Positions 17,666 through 26,411 are shown, counted from the first letter of the stretch. The stretch is DNA of 64,000 nucleotides from Thermohalobaculum sp963822985 (GCA_963822985.1 CAWGJU010000010.1:248001-312000), one strand, 5' to 3'. Notes: generated by a model not told the origin, from the letters alone. Program-made: numbers and translations.

Positions 17666-18472
17666 TCAGTCCACCACCTCGGTCGCCAGCCGGTACTCCA
17701 GCAACTCGTCCTCGAGGAGCAGGTAGATGTCGTCCGGCGGCGTCTTGAGCACGTGCACCAGGATCAGCGGGTCGATCCCCATCTCGCCCAGATAGGCGAG
17801 CGTGTCGCCCTGTCCGTCCTGGATGCCCTGGACGGCCAGGAAGGCCGGCAGGATCGTCTTCCTGTCGTTGTAGTGCTGGTGCAATCCGACCCAGCCGGTG
17901 CGCGAGACGATCCGCTCGACGCCGCTCGCCAGGATGTAGGGACACGAGGACAGGCAGGCCGCGTCCGGCGCAATCAGCGTCGCCATCTCGTGCTCGCGAA
18001 TATAGCGGCCGATCCGCTGCGCCTCGTGCACCATGCCGCCGGGGCTGTGCAGCGCGACCATGTCCGGCGGCGCGAGCATGTCCTCGACATGCGCGACAAA
18101 GCGCAGCGCGTCGCCCTCCTCGATCGAGCCCGCGACCAGCAGCACGCGGCCATAATCCGCCGTCTCCTGCAGCGAGAAGGTCAGCCCGACCGGCAGCGTC
18201 TGCGGCAGCGCGAGGGGCGAGGGCACTGAGCGTCCCGGCGCTGACCCTGGCGCGCGCACCGGCACGGCGACGGGCGCATAGGGCCGCGTCTGGTCGCCGG
18301 GCGAGGCGGGCTCGGTCGGCACGCTCTCGATGCCGCCTTGCGCCAGGCGCAGCCGCATGTCCCAGAAATCCTCGGTCAGGATGGCGCCGGCCACCGCCAC
18401 CTGCAAGGCGAGGCACAGCCGCACCGCCGTGCGGATCGACGGCAGCCAGCGGAACGGCCGGGCGGCCTCCAT
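17666..18472 (-). CDS. Membrane-anchored ClpP-like periplasmic protease (COG3904 type)
   Basis: 268 residues from ATG 18472. A signal/anchor helix (TAVRLCLALQVAVAGAIL) is followed by a Pro-rich linker and a ClpP/crotonase-fold domain. VALHSPGGMVHEAQRIGRYI supplies the oxyanion region, the nucleophile is probably a Ser in AACLSSCPYILASG, and the His candidate is in VGLHQHY. Such envelope ClpP-like proteins are common in Alphaproteobacteria but poorly studied. It starts 10 bases after the upstream membrane coiled-coil gene, so the two are probably one operon. Confidence 0.72.
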   Translation of the reverse strand: MEAARPFRWLPSIRTAVRLCLALQVAVAGAILTEDFWDMRLRLAQGGIESVPTEPASPGDQTRPYAPVAVPVRAPGSAPGRSVPSPLALPQTLPVGLTFSLQETADYGRVLLVAGSIEEGDALRFVAHVEDMLAPPDMVALHSPGGMVHEAQRIGRYIREHEMATLIAPDAACLSSCPYILASGVERIVSRTGWVGLHQHYNDRKTILPAFLAVQGIQDGQGDTLAYLGEMGIDPLILVHVLKTPPDDIYLLLEDELLEYRLATEVVD

Positions 18473-18482
18473 GCCCTGCCCC

Positions 18483-19826
18483 TCAGTCACGCACGGGCCG
18501 GATGCCGGCGGGCCGCGGCGGCCCCTCCGCCTCGGCCATGCGCTCGGCCCCCCGCTCGGCCCCCCGTTCGGGCGCATGCTCGGGGCCGCGCAGCCGCGCC
18601 TGCAGCTCGCGGTCGGCCGAGCCCATCGAGGCCTCGATGTCGCGCATCGCCCGCATGGCGGCGCGCAGCTCGGCCAGCGACAGCGTCTCCTCGACGCCGA
18701 CCCCGTCGCGGCCGCGCCGGATCACGCCTTGCGTGACGGCCAGGATCATCACCAGCACGCCCGGCAGCAGGTCGATGGCGATCGCCCCCGCCCAGGAGGG
18801 GACGAAGTTGCCGGCATAGCGGATCACAGCATCCGCCGCCGAGATCGGCGTGTAGGTCGTCTCGGCCGGCGGCGGCATGGCCAGGATCTCCTCCGCGGCG
18901 TCCTTCAGCGTCGCGGCGCGCAGGTCCAGCGCCTCGCGCACCGATTCGATCGTCGCCGCCTGGTCCGAGCGGATCTGCGCGCTGCGCCCGTCGAGCTCGG
19001 GCAGCACGACCGAGGCACGCAGATCCTCGGCCGCGCGGGCGACCAGCGGCGCCACGCCCAGCTGGCGCAGCCGAGTGATCACCCCGGCGAGCCGCACGGA
19101 CTCCTCCGAGAACAGCACCGAGCGGGCATCCACGGGCCCCTGCTCGACGATCAGGCTACGCATCCGGCTGAGGATCTCGTTGCCCTCGGCGAAGGCCGCC
19201 TCGATCGGCGCCCCCTGGTCCGCGATCTGGTCCTCGAGCGCGCGCAGCTCGTCGGCCTTCTGCGTCAGCAGGCTGAAGACGGCGCCCTGCCCCGCCGCGC
19301 CCGACAGGCCCCCGGCGCTCTCCTGCTGGGCAAGGTTCTCGAAGTTCTGCCGCGCCCGCGCCACGTCGCGCTGCAAGCCCTGGGCAGTCTCGGCGATCAG
19401 ATTGGCGCGCTCCAGCGCCGACTGGTACTCCTGCACCGTCTCCTTGAGGTGCTGCTCGACCGCCGCCGAGCCCGCCAGCGCCGCCGCGTTCAGCCAGCTC
19501 GACATGGCGATGATCGCCGCCGAGCCTATGGCCATGGCGAGTATCAGGCCAAGATAGCTGCCCGCCCCGCGCATGGCGGGCAGGAGGCGCATCATATAGC
19601 TCCAGAAGACGAAGATCGCGACGGAGACGGCGATCGAATAGGCTACCGCCGCCAGGAAGATCAGCGGCCCCGACCCGTCGAGCAGCGACGAGACGCCGAG
19701 ATAGGTGTAGATGCCCGACGCCACCGCCAGCACGCCGAGCGCCGCCGAGGTGAAGGTGTCGAGCCAGGAGAGATGCCCCTCCAGCTCCTTCGACGCGCGC
19801 AGACCCACCGCGTCGGAATGGGACAT
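18483..19826 (-). CDS. Polytopic membrane protein with periplasmic coiled coil, unknown function
   Basis: 447 residues from ATG 19826; an in-frame GTG at 19859 is possible. Membrane segments lie at ~22-42, ~52-75 and ~85-110. A ~250-residue coiled-coil region follows (VEQHLKETVQEYQSALERAN, NFENLAQQESAGG), then one more membrane helix (GAIAIDLLPGVLVMILAV) and a charged tail with PERGAERGAER repeats. I recognise no family. Overlap in layout with the ClpP-like protease suggests a membrane partner or substrate adaptor, which is inference. Confidence 0.65.
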   Translation of the reverse strand: MSHSDAVGLRASKELEGHLSWLDTFTSAALGVLAVASGIYTYLGVSSLLDGSGPLIFLAAVAYSIAVSVAIFVFWSYMMRLLPAMRGAGSYLGLILAMAIGSAAIIAMSSWLNAAALAGSAAVEQHLKETVQEYQSALERANLIAETAQGLQRDVARARQNFENLAQQESAGGLSGAAGQGAVFSLLTQKADELRALEDQIADQGAPIEAAFAEGNEILSRMRSLIVEQGPVDARSVLFSEESVRLAGVITRLRQLGVAPLVARAAEDLRASVVLPELDGRSAQIRSDQAATIESVREALDLRAATLKDAAEEILAMPPPAETTYTPISAADAVIRYAGNFVPSWAGAIAIDLLPGVLVMILAVTQGVIRRGRDGVGVEETLSLAELRAAMRAMRDIEASMGSADRELQARLRGPEHAPERGAERGAERMAEAEGPPRPAGIRPVRD

Positions 19827-19949
19827 GTGATCTTCGGACACGCCGGGAACCCTCCGCACTCGAACGCGCGGAAGTTAACGCGCCGTCTTCAGCGACGCCA
19901 CGCGAAAAGGTTCAGGTAACGATCCGCGGAGCGTGTGCGCCGCAGGCCC

Positions 19950-20726
19950 TCAGCTCGGCGGGCCCTCAGCTCGGGGGTAGGCCGCCGGTCCACGCCCCGC
20001 GCCGGGCGCCCTGACCAGGCCCAGCACGCGGCTGGGGCCCCACATCATCGCCCGCGCCAGAGGGTTCTTCCCCAGCGTCGCCTTGGTCTTCTCGAACTGC
20101 ATCACGTCGTCGATCCGCCGCTCGAGGAACGCCCAGGTCGAGACGTAGTCGGTGCTCTGGTCGCCCAGCCAGTAGAGCATGGTCGACGAGATCACCGAGC
20201 TGAGGATCATCCGCTTGGTGTACCAGTTGTAGTCGGTCGATTCGTCGCCGCAGCGGTTCCAGATCAGGTCCGCCGTCGCCCACAGCGCGCGCATCCCCTC
20301 GGGCGCGTTCTGCGGCAGCGCGAAGAGCGACGCGCCCCGGCGCACCGCCTCGCGGTGCTCGGCGACCAACTCGATGCGCTTGCGGACGCAGAAGGCGACG
20401 CGGTCGCGGATGCGCATCGACTGGAGGTCCGCACGGTCGAGCGCCTCGGCCAGCTGCCGGTCGGCGCGCCGGTGGAAGGCCAGCGCCATGTCGATGCCGC
20501 CGCGCGGGAATGCCAGCCGCGCCATCTCGCGGTCGATGCCCGCCTCGCGCGCGCCGGCCCGCAGCGCCGTCTCGCTCCAGCCGTCGAAGACGACATGCGG
20601 CAGCGCCGCCTCGAGCAGCGCCTCGCGCGTCTCGGCCAGGCGGTCCTCGCCGGCGGTTGACTGGCCGGCGGTTGACTGGCCGGCGGTCGACCGGCCGGCG
20701 GCATCGGTGTGTTGCGTTTCTTGCAT
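19950..20726 (-). CDS. COQ9-family ubiquinone biosynthesis protein
   Basis: COQ9 is a TetR-fold lipid-binding protein that supports ubiquinone hydroxylation. The 258-residue protein from ATG 20726 shows the family pattern: a helix-turn-helix-like start (WSETALRAGAREAGIDREMA), then YNWYTKRMILSSVISSTMLY and DVMQFEKTKATLGKNPLARA. The N terminus carries three STAGQ/E repeats. It is divergent from rpsU, as in related genomes. Confidence 0.88.
   Translation of the reverse strand: MQETQHTDAAGRSTAGQSTAGQSTAGEDRLAETREALLEAALPHVVFDGWSETALRAGAREAGIDREMARLAFPRGGIDMALAFHRRADRQLAEALDRADLQSMRIRDRVAFCVRKRIELVAEHREAVRRGASLFALPQNAPEGMRALWATADLIWNRCGDESTDYNWYTKRMILSSVISSTMLYWLGDQSTDYVSTWAFLERRIDDVMQFEKTKATLGKNPLARAMMWGPSRVLGLVRAPGAGRGPAAYPRAEGPPS
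20654..20698 (-). repeat. 15-bp tandem repeat in the COQ9 gene
   Basis: Three copies of gccggcggttgactg-like units, the third with two substitutions, encode STAGQ, STAGQ and STAGE near the N terminus of the COQ9 protein. The word actggccggcgg recurs in the tail of the LivG gene near 50835. Confidence 0.8.
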
Positions 20727-20747
20727 GTCCCTCTTTCCCTGCGTCGC

Positions 20748-20776
20748 TGGACAGGATGCCCGCGCGCCTGTATATG
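20748..20776 (+). promoter_or_regulatory. Candidate sigma-70 promoter of rpsU
   Basis: TGGACA (20748-20753) and TATATG (20771-20776) are separated by 17 bases, with TG directly before the -10. The site is 45 bases upstream of the rpsU start, in the divergent region with the COQ9 gene. Confidence 0.55.
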
Positions 20777-20820
20777 GTTCCTTCCCCTGCAGCTCGAAAC
20801 ACGAAAGGGTGGTGACACAC

Positions 20821-21027
20821 GTGCAGGTACTTGTTCGTGACAACAACGTCGACCAGGCGCTCCGCGCGCTCAAGAAGAAGATGCAGCGCGAAGGCATCTT
20901 TCGCGAGATGAAGCTTCGGCAGCACTACGAAAAGCCGTCGGAAAAGCGGGCTCGCGAAAAGGCCGAGGCGATTCGCCGGGCGCGCAAGCTGGCGCGCAAG
21001 AAGGCGCAGCGCGAAGGCCTCGCCTGA
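20821..21027 (+). CDS. rpsU: 30S ribosomal protein S21
   Basis: A small basic ribosomal protein used in translation initiation. GTG 20821 follows AAAGGGTGG and gives 68 residues starting MQVLVRDNNVDQALRALKKK, the usual alphaproteobacterial N terminus. The C-terminal half is a Lys/Arg-rich helix (KLARKKAQREGLA). It is followed by a strong terminator. Confidence 0.95.
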   Translation: MQVLVRDNNVDQALRALKKKMQREGIFREMKLRQHYEKPSEKRAREKAEAIRRARKLARKKAQREGLA

Positions 21028-21066
21028 TCACCGTCGTTCCCCCGGCCCCGGGCCGGGCCACCGATG

Positions 21067-21103
21067 ATCCCCGGAGCGGTCGCTGCCGGGGATTGGATTT
21101 TTT
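21067..21103 (+). terminator. Rho-independent terminator of rpsU
   Basis: ATCCCCGGAGCG pairs with CGCT-CCGGGGAT (12 bp, one bulged G, GT loop) and is followed by tggatttttt. It lies 40 bases after the rpsU stop and is the clearest intrinsic terminator in the window. Confidence 0.85.
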
Positions 21104-21185
21104 CGGGACGGCCGCAGCCGGTTCATCCTGCGCCCCTGGGTCGCACGGCGGTGCTCGGTACGGCGAGCCCGGCGGAGGCTGAGCG

Positions 21186-21935
21186 TTGGTCACGCTTGCC
21201 GACGCCCGGGCGCCGGACGGGATGCGCCTCTACGCCATCGGTGACGTGCACGGCTGTCTCGACGCCCTGTCCACCCTGCACCGCCAGATCGAAGCCGACC
21301 TCGCGCGCCGCCCGGTGGCGGACTGGCGGATCATCCATCTCGGCGACTATGTCGACCGGGGCGCCGACAGCCGGGGCGTCGTCGAGTTCCTCGTTCGGCT
21401 CGGCTCGATGCCGGGCGTCCTCTGCCTGCGCGGCAACCACGACCAGATGTTCGAGGACGCGCTCAAGGGAGACGCGTCGGCGGCCCGTCTCTGGCTGGTC
21501 AACGGCGGCGTCCAGACCCTCGAGAGCTATGGGCTTTCAGCCGAGGACGTCCTTCAGGATGCGGGCACCGGAGGTCGGCTCGCGAGCGCCGTGCCCAAGG
21601 CGCATCAAGCCTTCCTGGCGCGACTGAAGCCGAGCGTGCGCCTCGGCGACTATTACTTCGTCCATGCCGGCGTCGATCCCTCCGTTGCGCTCGACGCGCA
21701 GGAGGCCGAGGCGCAGCTCTGGATCCGCGAGCCGTTCCTGGACAGCCGGCAGGAGCTGGACGCCGTGATCGTGCACGGCCACACGCCCGTGAAGCGCGTG
21801 GCCGTTCGTCCGAACCGGATCGGCATCGACACCGGCCTTGTCTATGGCGGCGCGCTCAGCTGCCTGGTGCTCGAGGGACGATCGCAGGGGCTGCTGCAGG
21901 GCGGCCGGCTCATGCCACTGCCAAAGGCTTGCTGA
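21186..21935 (+). CDS. Calcineurin-like metallophosphoesterase (Ser/Thr phosphatase type)
   Basis: 249 residues with the complete dimetal signature: GDVHG (~19-23), GDYVDRG (~53-59), RGNHD (~82-86) and GHTP (~198). The closest pattern is the PrpE/bacterial PPP phosphatase group. Substrates could be phosphoproteins or diadenosine tetraphosphate; the sequence does not decide. The TTG start at 21186 is preceded by GGAGG at nine bases. It lies downstream of the rpsU terminator. Confidence 0.85.
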   Translation: MVTLADARAPDGMRLYAIGDVHGCLDALSTLHRQIEADLARRPVADWRIIHLGDYVDRGADSRGVVEFLVRLGSMPGVLCLRGNHDQMFEDALKGDASAARLWLVNGGVQTLESYGLSAEDVLQDAGTGGRLASAVPKAHQAFLARLKPSVRLGDYYFVHAGVDPSVALDAQEAEAQLWIREPFLDSRQELDAVIVHGHTPVKRVAVRPNRIGIDTGLVYGGALSCLVLEGRSQGLLQGGRLMPLPKAC

Positions 21936-22020
21936 TCGGACGGGGCGTCGCGGGCGGCCCTTCAATCGTGGAATCCTCGCCGGCCGGAGCGATCCGGGCG
22001 GGCGATGAGCGCCCTCGCCA

Positions 22021-22509
22021 TCAGGCTGCGGGGCGCCGGCGCAGCAGGTACTTCTGCTCGCCCTCCAGCACCAGCAGCCCGTCCTGGTTGTGCACGCTGG
22101 CCGCGCAAGTCATCACCCCTGTCGTGCGCTGAGGCTTCAGATGGGTGATGACGACCGAGGGGTAGACGGTGTCGCCGCAATAGACGGGCCCGACAAAGCG
22201 CGAGCTCTGCTCGATGAAGCCGATCAGCGAAGGCCCCATGATCTGCGGCAGGACGCCCGCGCCGATGCAGCATTGGATCAGAACCTGGAAGCCGTGCGCA
22301 AGCAGGTCGCGATGGCCCTGCGACTGGCAATAGGCACGGTCGTAGTGGATCGGGTGGTTGTCGCCGCTGGCCAGCTGGAAGGCGGCGAACAGTCCTTCGG
22401 TCATCGTCCGCGAGGGGATATAGAAACGCTCGCCGACCTCGAAATCGTCGAAGTACTTCGGCTCGCTGAAGCGGTAGGAGAGCGGGTCGAAGGCCTCGGG
22501 CGTGCTCAT
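22021..22509 (-). CDS. MaoC-like (hotdog) enoyl-CoA hydratase-type protein
   Basis: 162 residues with a MaoC hotdog fold: FDDFEVGERFYIPSRTMTEG and the hydratase dyad region FQLASGDNHPIHYD (Asp/His). Such proteins hydrate 2-enoyl-CoA or act on related thioesters. ATG 22509 overlaps the stop of the CoA-transferase gene (ATGA), so the pair is translationally coupled. The coupling suggests that the transferase product is the substrate of the hydratase, which is inference. Confidence 0.85.
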   Translation of the reverse strand: MSTPEAFDPLSYRFSEPKYFDDFEVGERFYIPSRTMTEGLFAAFQLASGDNHPIHYDRAYCQSQGHRDLLAHGFQVLIQCCIGAGVLPQIMGPSLIGFIEQSSRFVGPVYCGDTVYPSVVITHLKPQRTTGVMTCAASVHNQDGLLVLEGEQKYLLRRRPAA

Positions 22510-23636
22510 GCCTTCACCGCGAACTCGGCGAGCACGCGCTCGGTATCGGCGCCGGCGGCCGGCGCGGGCGCGATGAAGGGCGCCTGGCCGGGCGTGCGCG
22601 GCGTCGGCGCCTCGACACCCGGGTCTACGCCCGGGCCGACCGGCACCACCGGCGCGGCATTGGACTGGATCACCTGCGGCTCGGCCAACCAGTCGCCGAA
22701 ATCGTTGATCGGGCTCGCCAACACGCCCTTGTCGGCAAAGATCGCCAGCCACTCGCCGGTGGTTCGCTCCGCGAGCACGCCGGACAGAATGACGACGAGC
22801 TCGTCGAGGTTCTCGAGCCGCGCCGCAAAGGTCTTAAAGCGCGGGTCGCCCGACAGCTCTGGTCGACCCATGGCGGCCGCCATGGCGACGAAATGCGCCT
22901 CGCGCACCAGCGTGAGCGCGATCCAGCCGTCCGCCGTGCGATAGCTGCCGGCCGGCGCGTTCGGGCTCGCCGGCGTGTGCCCATGATGGGCGAACTCCAT
23001 CACCTTCGGCCCCATGATCGCCGCCGCCGACTGCATCAGCGAGACGTCGAGCCGCCTTGCCCGTTCTGCGCCCTGCCCTCCCGCCATCAGCGCCATGCTG
23101 ACCGCCTGGAAGGCGTAGAGCCCGGTGATCGCGTCGACGATGGTCGTCTGGATCTTGTGCGGCACGCCGTCGGCGCCCTTGTTGATCGACATCATGCCCG
23201 ACCAGGCCTGCGCCACGGTGTCGGTCATGGGATCGCTGGCCCGCGGGCCAGTCAGGCCGAAGCCCGAGACCGAGAGGTAGACGACCCGCGGGTTGCGCGC
23301 GCGCACCGCCTCGAAGCCGAGGCCCAGCCGATCCATCACGCCCGGCCGCGCGCTCTCCAGCACGACGTCGGCGCGATCGGCGATGGCCAGCGCCGCCGCC
23401 ACGCCCTCGGGCGTCTTGAGGTCGAGCGTCACGCTCTCCTTGCCCAGATTGTAGTACAGGAAGTTGACCGAGATGCCGCCCGGCCCCGAGCCGATCTGCC
23501 GGATCCAGTCGCCTTCGGGCGGCTCGATCTTGATGACCCGACAACCGTGCTCGGCGAGCAGCCGCCCGGCATAAGGCCCGGCGATGCCCTGGGTCAGGTC
23601 GAGCGCCAGCCGTCCGATTAAGGGCTGGTCGGCCAT
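22506..23636 (-). CDS. CaiB/BaiF family III CoA-transferase
   Basis: Moves CoA between organic acids by a covalent aspartyl mechanism. The 376 residues carry the family N terminus (GRLALDLTQGIAGPYAGRLL), VIKIEPPEGDW, NLGKESVTLDLKT and the catalytic Asp in RRLDVSLMQS. It is intact, cotranscribed with the MaoC gene, and divergent from the IclR regulator that probably controls it. Confidence 0.92.
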   Translation of the reverse strand: MADQPLIGRLALDLTQGIAGPYAGRLLAEHGCRVIKIEPPEGDWIRQIGSGPGGISVNFLYYNLGKESVTLDLKTPEGVAAALAIADRADVVLESARPGVMDRLGLGFEAVRARNPRVVYLSVSGFGLTGPRASDPMTDTVAQAWSGMMSINKGADGVPHKIQTTIVDAITGLYAFQAVSMALMAGGQGAERARRLDVSLMQSAAAIMGPKVMEFAHHGHTPASPNAPAGSYRTADGWIALTLVREAHFVAMAAAMGRPELSGDPRFKTFAARLENLDELVVILSGVLAERTTGEWLAIFADKGVLASPINDFGDWLAEPQVIQSNAAPVVPVGPGVDPGVEAPTPRTPGQAPFIAPAPAAGADTERVLAEFAVKA

Positions 23637-23746
23637 CGAGCTCCTCCACGCCGCCTATCGGGCCGAACAGCGCCCGGCGCTTGCTCGTCGGGCGCGCCAG
23701 CAGTCATTACACCGCCCTCGCCGGCGCGCAATCGCCGCGCGGCCGG

Positions 23747-23776
23747 GCTCGGCCGGGTCGCGACCCGGCGCCGAGC
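23747..23776. promoter_or_regulatory. Large palindrome in the CoA-transferase/IclR divergent region
   Basis: GCTCGGC-CGGGTCG / CGACCCG-gc-GCCGAGC: 14 paired positions with a two-base interruption and a self-complementary centre. It lies about 110 bases upstream of the CoA-transferase start and 100 bases upstream of the IclR start. The dyad form suits a dimeric regulator site better than a hairpin terminator, but this is unproven. Confidence 0.4.
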
Positions 23777-23814
23777 ACCGTTCCTGCTCTCCGATGCGCG
23801 AATTTTGGGGTTGC

Positions 23815-23849
23815 ACCATATGGTTGCGCCGCCCTATCACCCATGTGAT
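23815..23849. promoter_or_regulatory. Candidate IclR operators
   Basis: Two dyads lie directly upstream of the IclR gene: ACCATATGGT (23815-23824, within ttgcaccatatggttgc) and ATCAC-ccat-GTGAT (23836-23849). IclR regulators commonly bind pseudo-palindromes between themselves and a divergent target. Which dyad, if any, is used cannot be told. Confidence 0.4.
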
Positions 23850-23873
23850 CGCACGAGGCGGAGACGTCTCCCT

Positions 23874-24638
23874 GTGAACGACAAGATGGTGAAATCCGCT
23901 GTCCGCGTGCTCGACATCTTCGAGGCGTTCGAGGCCGAGCGGCGCGCCCTGACGATCTCGGACCTCGTCGACATCCTGCAGATCCCGCAATCCTCGATGT
24001 CAACGCTGATCAAATCGCTCGTGGCCAAGGGGTTCGTCGAATACGATGCCCAGACGCGCCGCTACCGGCCCTCGGTGCGGCTCGCCTTCCTCGGCAACTG
24101 GGTCCTGGGCTCGACGGACACGATCGCGCGGATCCACACGCTCGCGCAGAACCTGCACGAGGCGACCGGCGAGACCGTTCTGATCGGCGCCGAGAACGGC
24201 CTTTTCCTGCAGTATCTCTCGGTCGTCGTCTCGCAGAGCACGCTGCGCTTCGCGCTGCATCCGGGGCTGCGGCGGCCGATCCATCGCTCGGGCCTCGGCA
24301 CCATGCTGCTGACCCGCAAGCCCGACGCCGACATCGGGCGGCTGGTGCGGCGCTACAACGCCGAGCGGCTCGAGCCCGGCGAGGAGCGGATCACCGAGGC
24401 CGAGGTCCAGCGCCGCGTCGCGCAGGCGCGCCAGCAGGGCTGGTTCTTCAGCTCCAGCCTGTTCGTCAAGGGCGGCGCTTCGGTCGCCACCCTGCTGCCT
24501 CTGCCGCGCGACCGGACGACGCTGGCGATCGGCTTCGCCGTCTCGCTGCCCGGAACGGACGACAAGGTCGAGCAGCTGCGCGACACGCTGCTCGACCAGG
24601 TGAAGGCGTTCTCCGAGCGGCAGCTCACCGCCGCCTGA
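23874..24638 (+). CDS. IclR-family transcriptional regulator
   Basis: 254 residues from GTG 23874 (GGAGACG upstream); ATG 23886 is the alternative. An N-terminal winged helix-turn-helix (LTISDLVDILQIPQSSMSTL) is followed by the IclR effector domain (GETVLIGAENGLFLQYLS, LHPGLRRPIHRSGLG). It is divergent from the CoA-transferase/MaoC pair and converges on the enoyl-CoA hydratase gene with a 14-base overlap. An organic acid or acyl-CoA effector is likely from the neighbours. Confidence 0.92.
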   Translation: MNDKMVKSAVRVLDIFEAFEAERRALTISDLVDILQIPQSSMSTLIKSLVAKGFVEYDAQTRRYRPSVRLAFLGNWVLGSTDTIARIHTLAQNLHEATGETVLIGAENGLFLQYLSVVVSQSTLRFALHPGLRRPIHRSGLGTMLLTRKPDADIGRLVRRYNAERLEPGEERITEAEVQRRVAQARQQGWFFSSSLFVKGGASVATLLPLPRDRTTLAIGFAVSLPGTDDKVEQLRDTLLDQVKAFSERQLTAA

Positions 24639-25381
24639 AGACCGGCTGCCGCTTCTCGCGCATCGCCGCGAGACCTTCCGCGACGTCCTCGGAATAGGCG
24701 CAGCGCCGCACCAGCTCGTCGATGCGGGCCTCGTCCGGCGCCTCGCGGATCATCTCCTTCATGCCCGCCACGGCCAGCGGCGCGAGCGCCGCGGCGCGGT
24801 CGGCCAGCTCGCGCGCCGCGTCCATCAGCGCGCCCGGCTCGACGATCCGCAGGACGAAGCCGCCGGCGGTCAGCTCCTCCGCCGTCAGCTCCTGGTTCAG
24901 GTACAGCAGCTGCGCCGCCCGGCCCGGGCCCAGCGCCGCGGCGATGCGCCGGATCGAGGCCGGCGAGTAGATGAACCCGAAGCGCGCGGCGGGGACCATG
25001 AAGCGCGCCCCGGGCACCGCCACCAGCGCATCGCAGGCGACGGCGACATGGACGCCGCCGCCCATGCAGGCGCCGTTCAGCGCGCCGATGACGGCGACCG
25101 GCAGGCGCGCCCACTTCTCGAAGACCTCGGTGAAATGCGACCAGAGAAAGCTTTCGGGGCGGAAGTCGCTCAGCTCGGTCAGGTCGAAGCCGCTGGTGAA
25201 GGCGCGATCGCCCGCGCCCGTCAGGATCACCGCCCGGACCTCGTCGCTGGCCGCGATCTCGTCGGCCAGGGCGTCCAGCCGATCGAGAGTCGTCGGTGCC
25301 GATGGCGTTCCGCCGCCGCTCGTTGTCGATGGTGACCGTCAGGACGGCACCGTCCCGGGACACTCGGACATGGTCGGACAT
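24625..25381 (-). CDS. Enoyl-CoA hydratase/isomerase (one frameshift)
   Basis: A crotonase-fold enzyme. The N terminus at ATG 25381 (MSDHVRVSRDGAVLTVTIDN) and the body from about 25230 (VILTGAGDRAFTSGFDL) lie in different frames, with an indel near 25285-25300. The oxyanion-hole segments AFTSGFDLTEL and NGACMGGGVHVAVACD are clear. Residues equivalent to the catalytic Glu pair are not obvious, so isomerase or hydratase activity is undecided. It overlaps the 3' end of the IclR gene. Confidence 0.8.
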
Positions 25382-25565
25382 CTCGCTCCCCGCTTGCCTC
25401 CGGGCGCCTCCCTCACCCCTCGTGGGGAAGGGGTGGGGAGGGGTCGCAGCGCCCGGCCCCGTGCGCACCGGCGCTCCGGGCGCGACAGTATCGCCCTTGC
25501 GATGCGCTTTCCATTGGCCACGCATCGCTCACCGGATAGTGTCGCGCGCCGGAACGGGAGGATGC
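25382..25565. repeat. Intergenic region with G/C-rich dispersed repeat
   Basis: The divergent spacer between the hydratase and SDR genes. It contains ctccctcacccct-cg-tggggaaggggtgggg (about 25409-25440), a C-run/G-run element that shares the word ggtggggagggg with the moaD-moaE spacer. No gene is supported here. Confidence 0.35.
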
Positions 25566-26406
25566 ATGGGACGGCTGCAGGGCAAGGCGGCGCTGATCTT
25601 CGGCGCCGGATCGGTCGGCGAGGGCTGGGGCAATGGCCGCGCCACCGCCGCGGTCATGCTGCGCGAGGGCGCGCGGGTCTTCGGCACGGACCGCGATCCG
25701 GCGGCGCTCGCCCGCACGGTCGAGATGGTCGCCGAGCACGGGCGCATGGAGAGCCGAAGCCTGCGATGTCACCGACGCGGCCGACCTCGACGCCGCCGTC
25801 GCCGCCTGCCGCGAGGCCTTCGGGCGGATCGACATCCTCGTCAACAATGTCGGCGGCTCGGTGCCCGGCGACGTCGTCGGCGCTCGAATTCGGCGGCCTG
25901 GGACCGGCAGTTCGCGACCAATATCGACTATGTCTTCGAGACGATGAAGCGCGTCGTCCCGCTGATGGTCGAGCCAGGGCGGCGGCGCCATCGTCAATCT
26001 CGCCTCGATCGCGGCGCTGCGCTTCTTCGGGCCCGACTGCGTCGCCTATGCCGCCGCCAAGGCCGGGCTGATCAAGATGGGCCAGGTCACGGCCGTGAAG
26101 TACGCCCCTCACCATGTCCGGGTGAACACCGTCGTGCCCGGGCCTGATGAACACGCCGCTCGTCAGCGTCCGCCTGGCCGGCCAGCGGGCCGGCGGGCGA
26201 TGTCGAGAAGCTGATCGCGGCGCGCCACGCCCAGGTGCCGATGGGCCATATGGGCGATGGCTGGGACGTGGCGCACGCCGTCGCCTTCCTCGCCTCGGAC
26301 GAGGCGAGGTACATCACCGCGACCGAGCTGGTCGTCGACGGCGGGCCTGCAGGCGACCTGCGTGGCGCCCAGTCACGTCCACGATCATGTGCCGGGCCAC
26401 GTCTGA
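25566..26406 (+). CDS. SDR-family oxidoreductase (several frameshifts)
   Basis: A short-chain dehydrogenase starting at ATG 25566 (MGRLQGKAALIFGAGSVGEG). Pieces in successive frames join to a normal SDR: a glycine-rich loop, DILVNNVGGSVPGD, IVNLASIAA, YAAAKAGLIKMGQ, VNTVVPGLMNTP, then YITATELVVDGG. At least four single-base insertions lie near 25757, 25885, 25978 and 26145-26200, with one more near 26345 before the TGA at 26404. The active-site Ser (LASIAA) and Tyr/Lys (YAAAK) are present. It precedes a MaoC and a quinone reductase gene, so it is probably in an acyl-chain pathway. Confidence 0.75.
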
Positions 26407-26411
26407 TCGGC

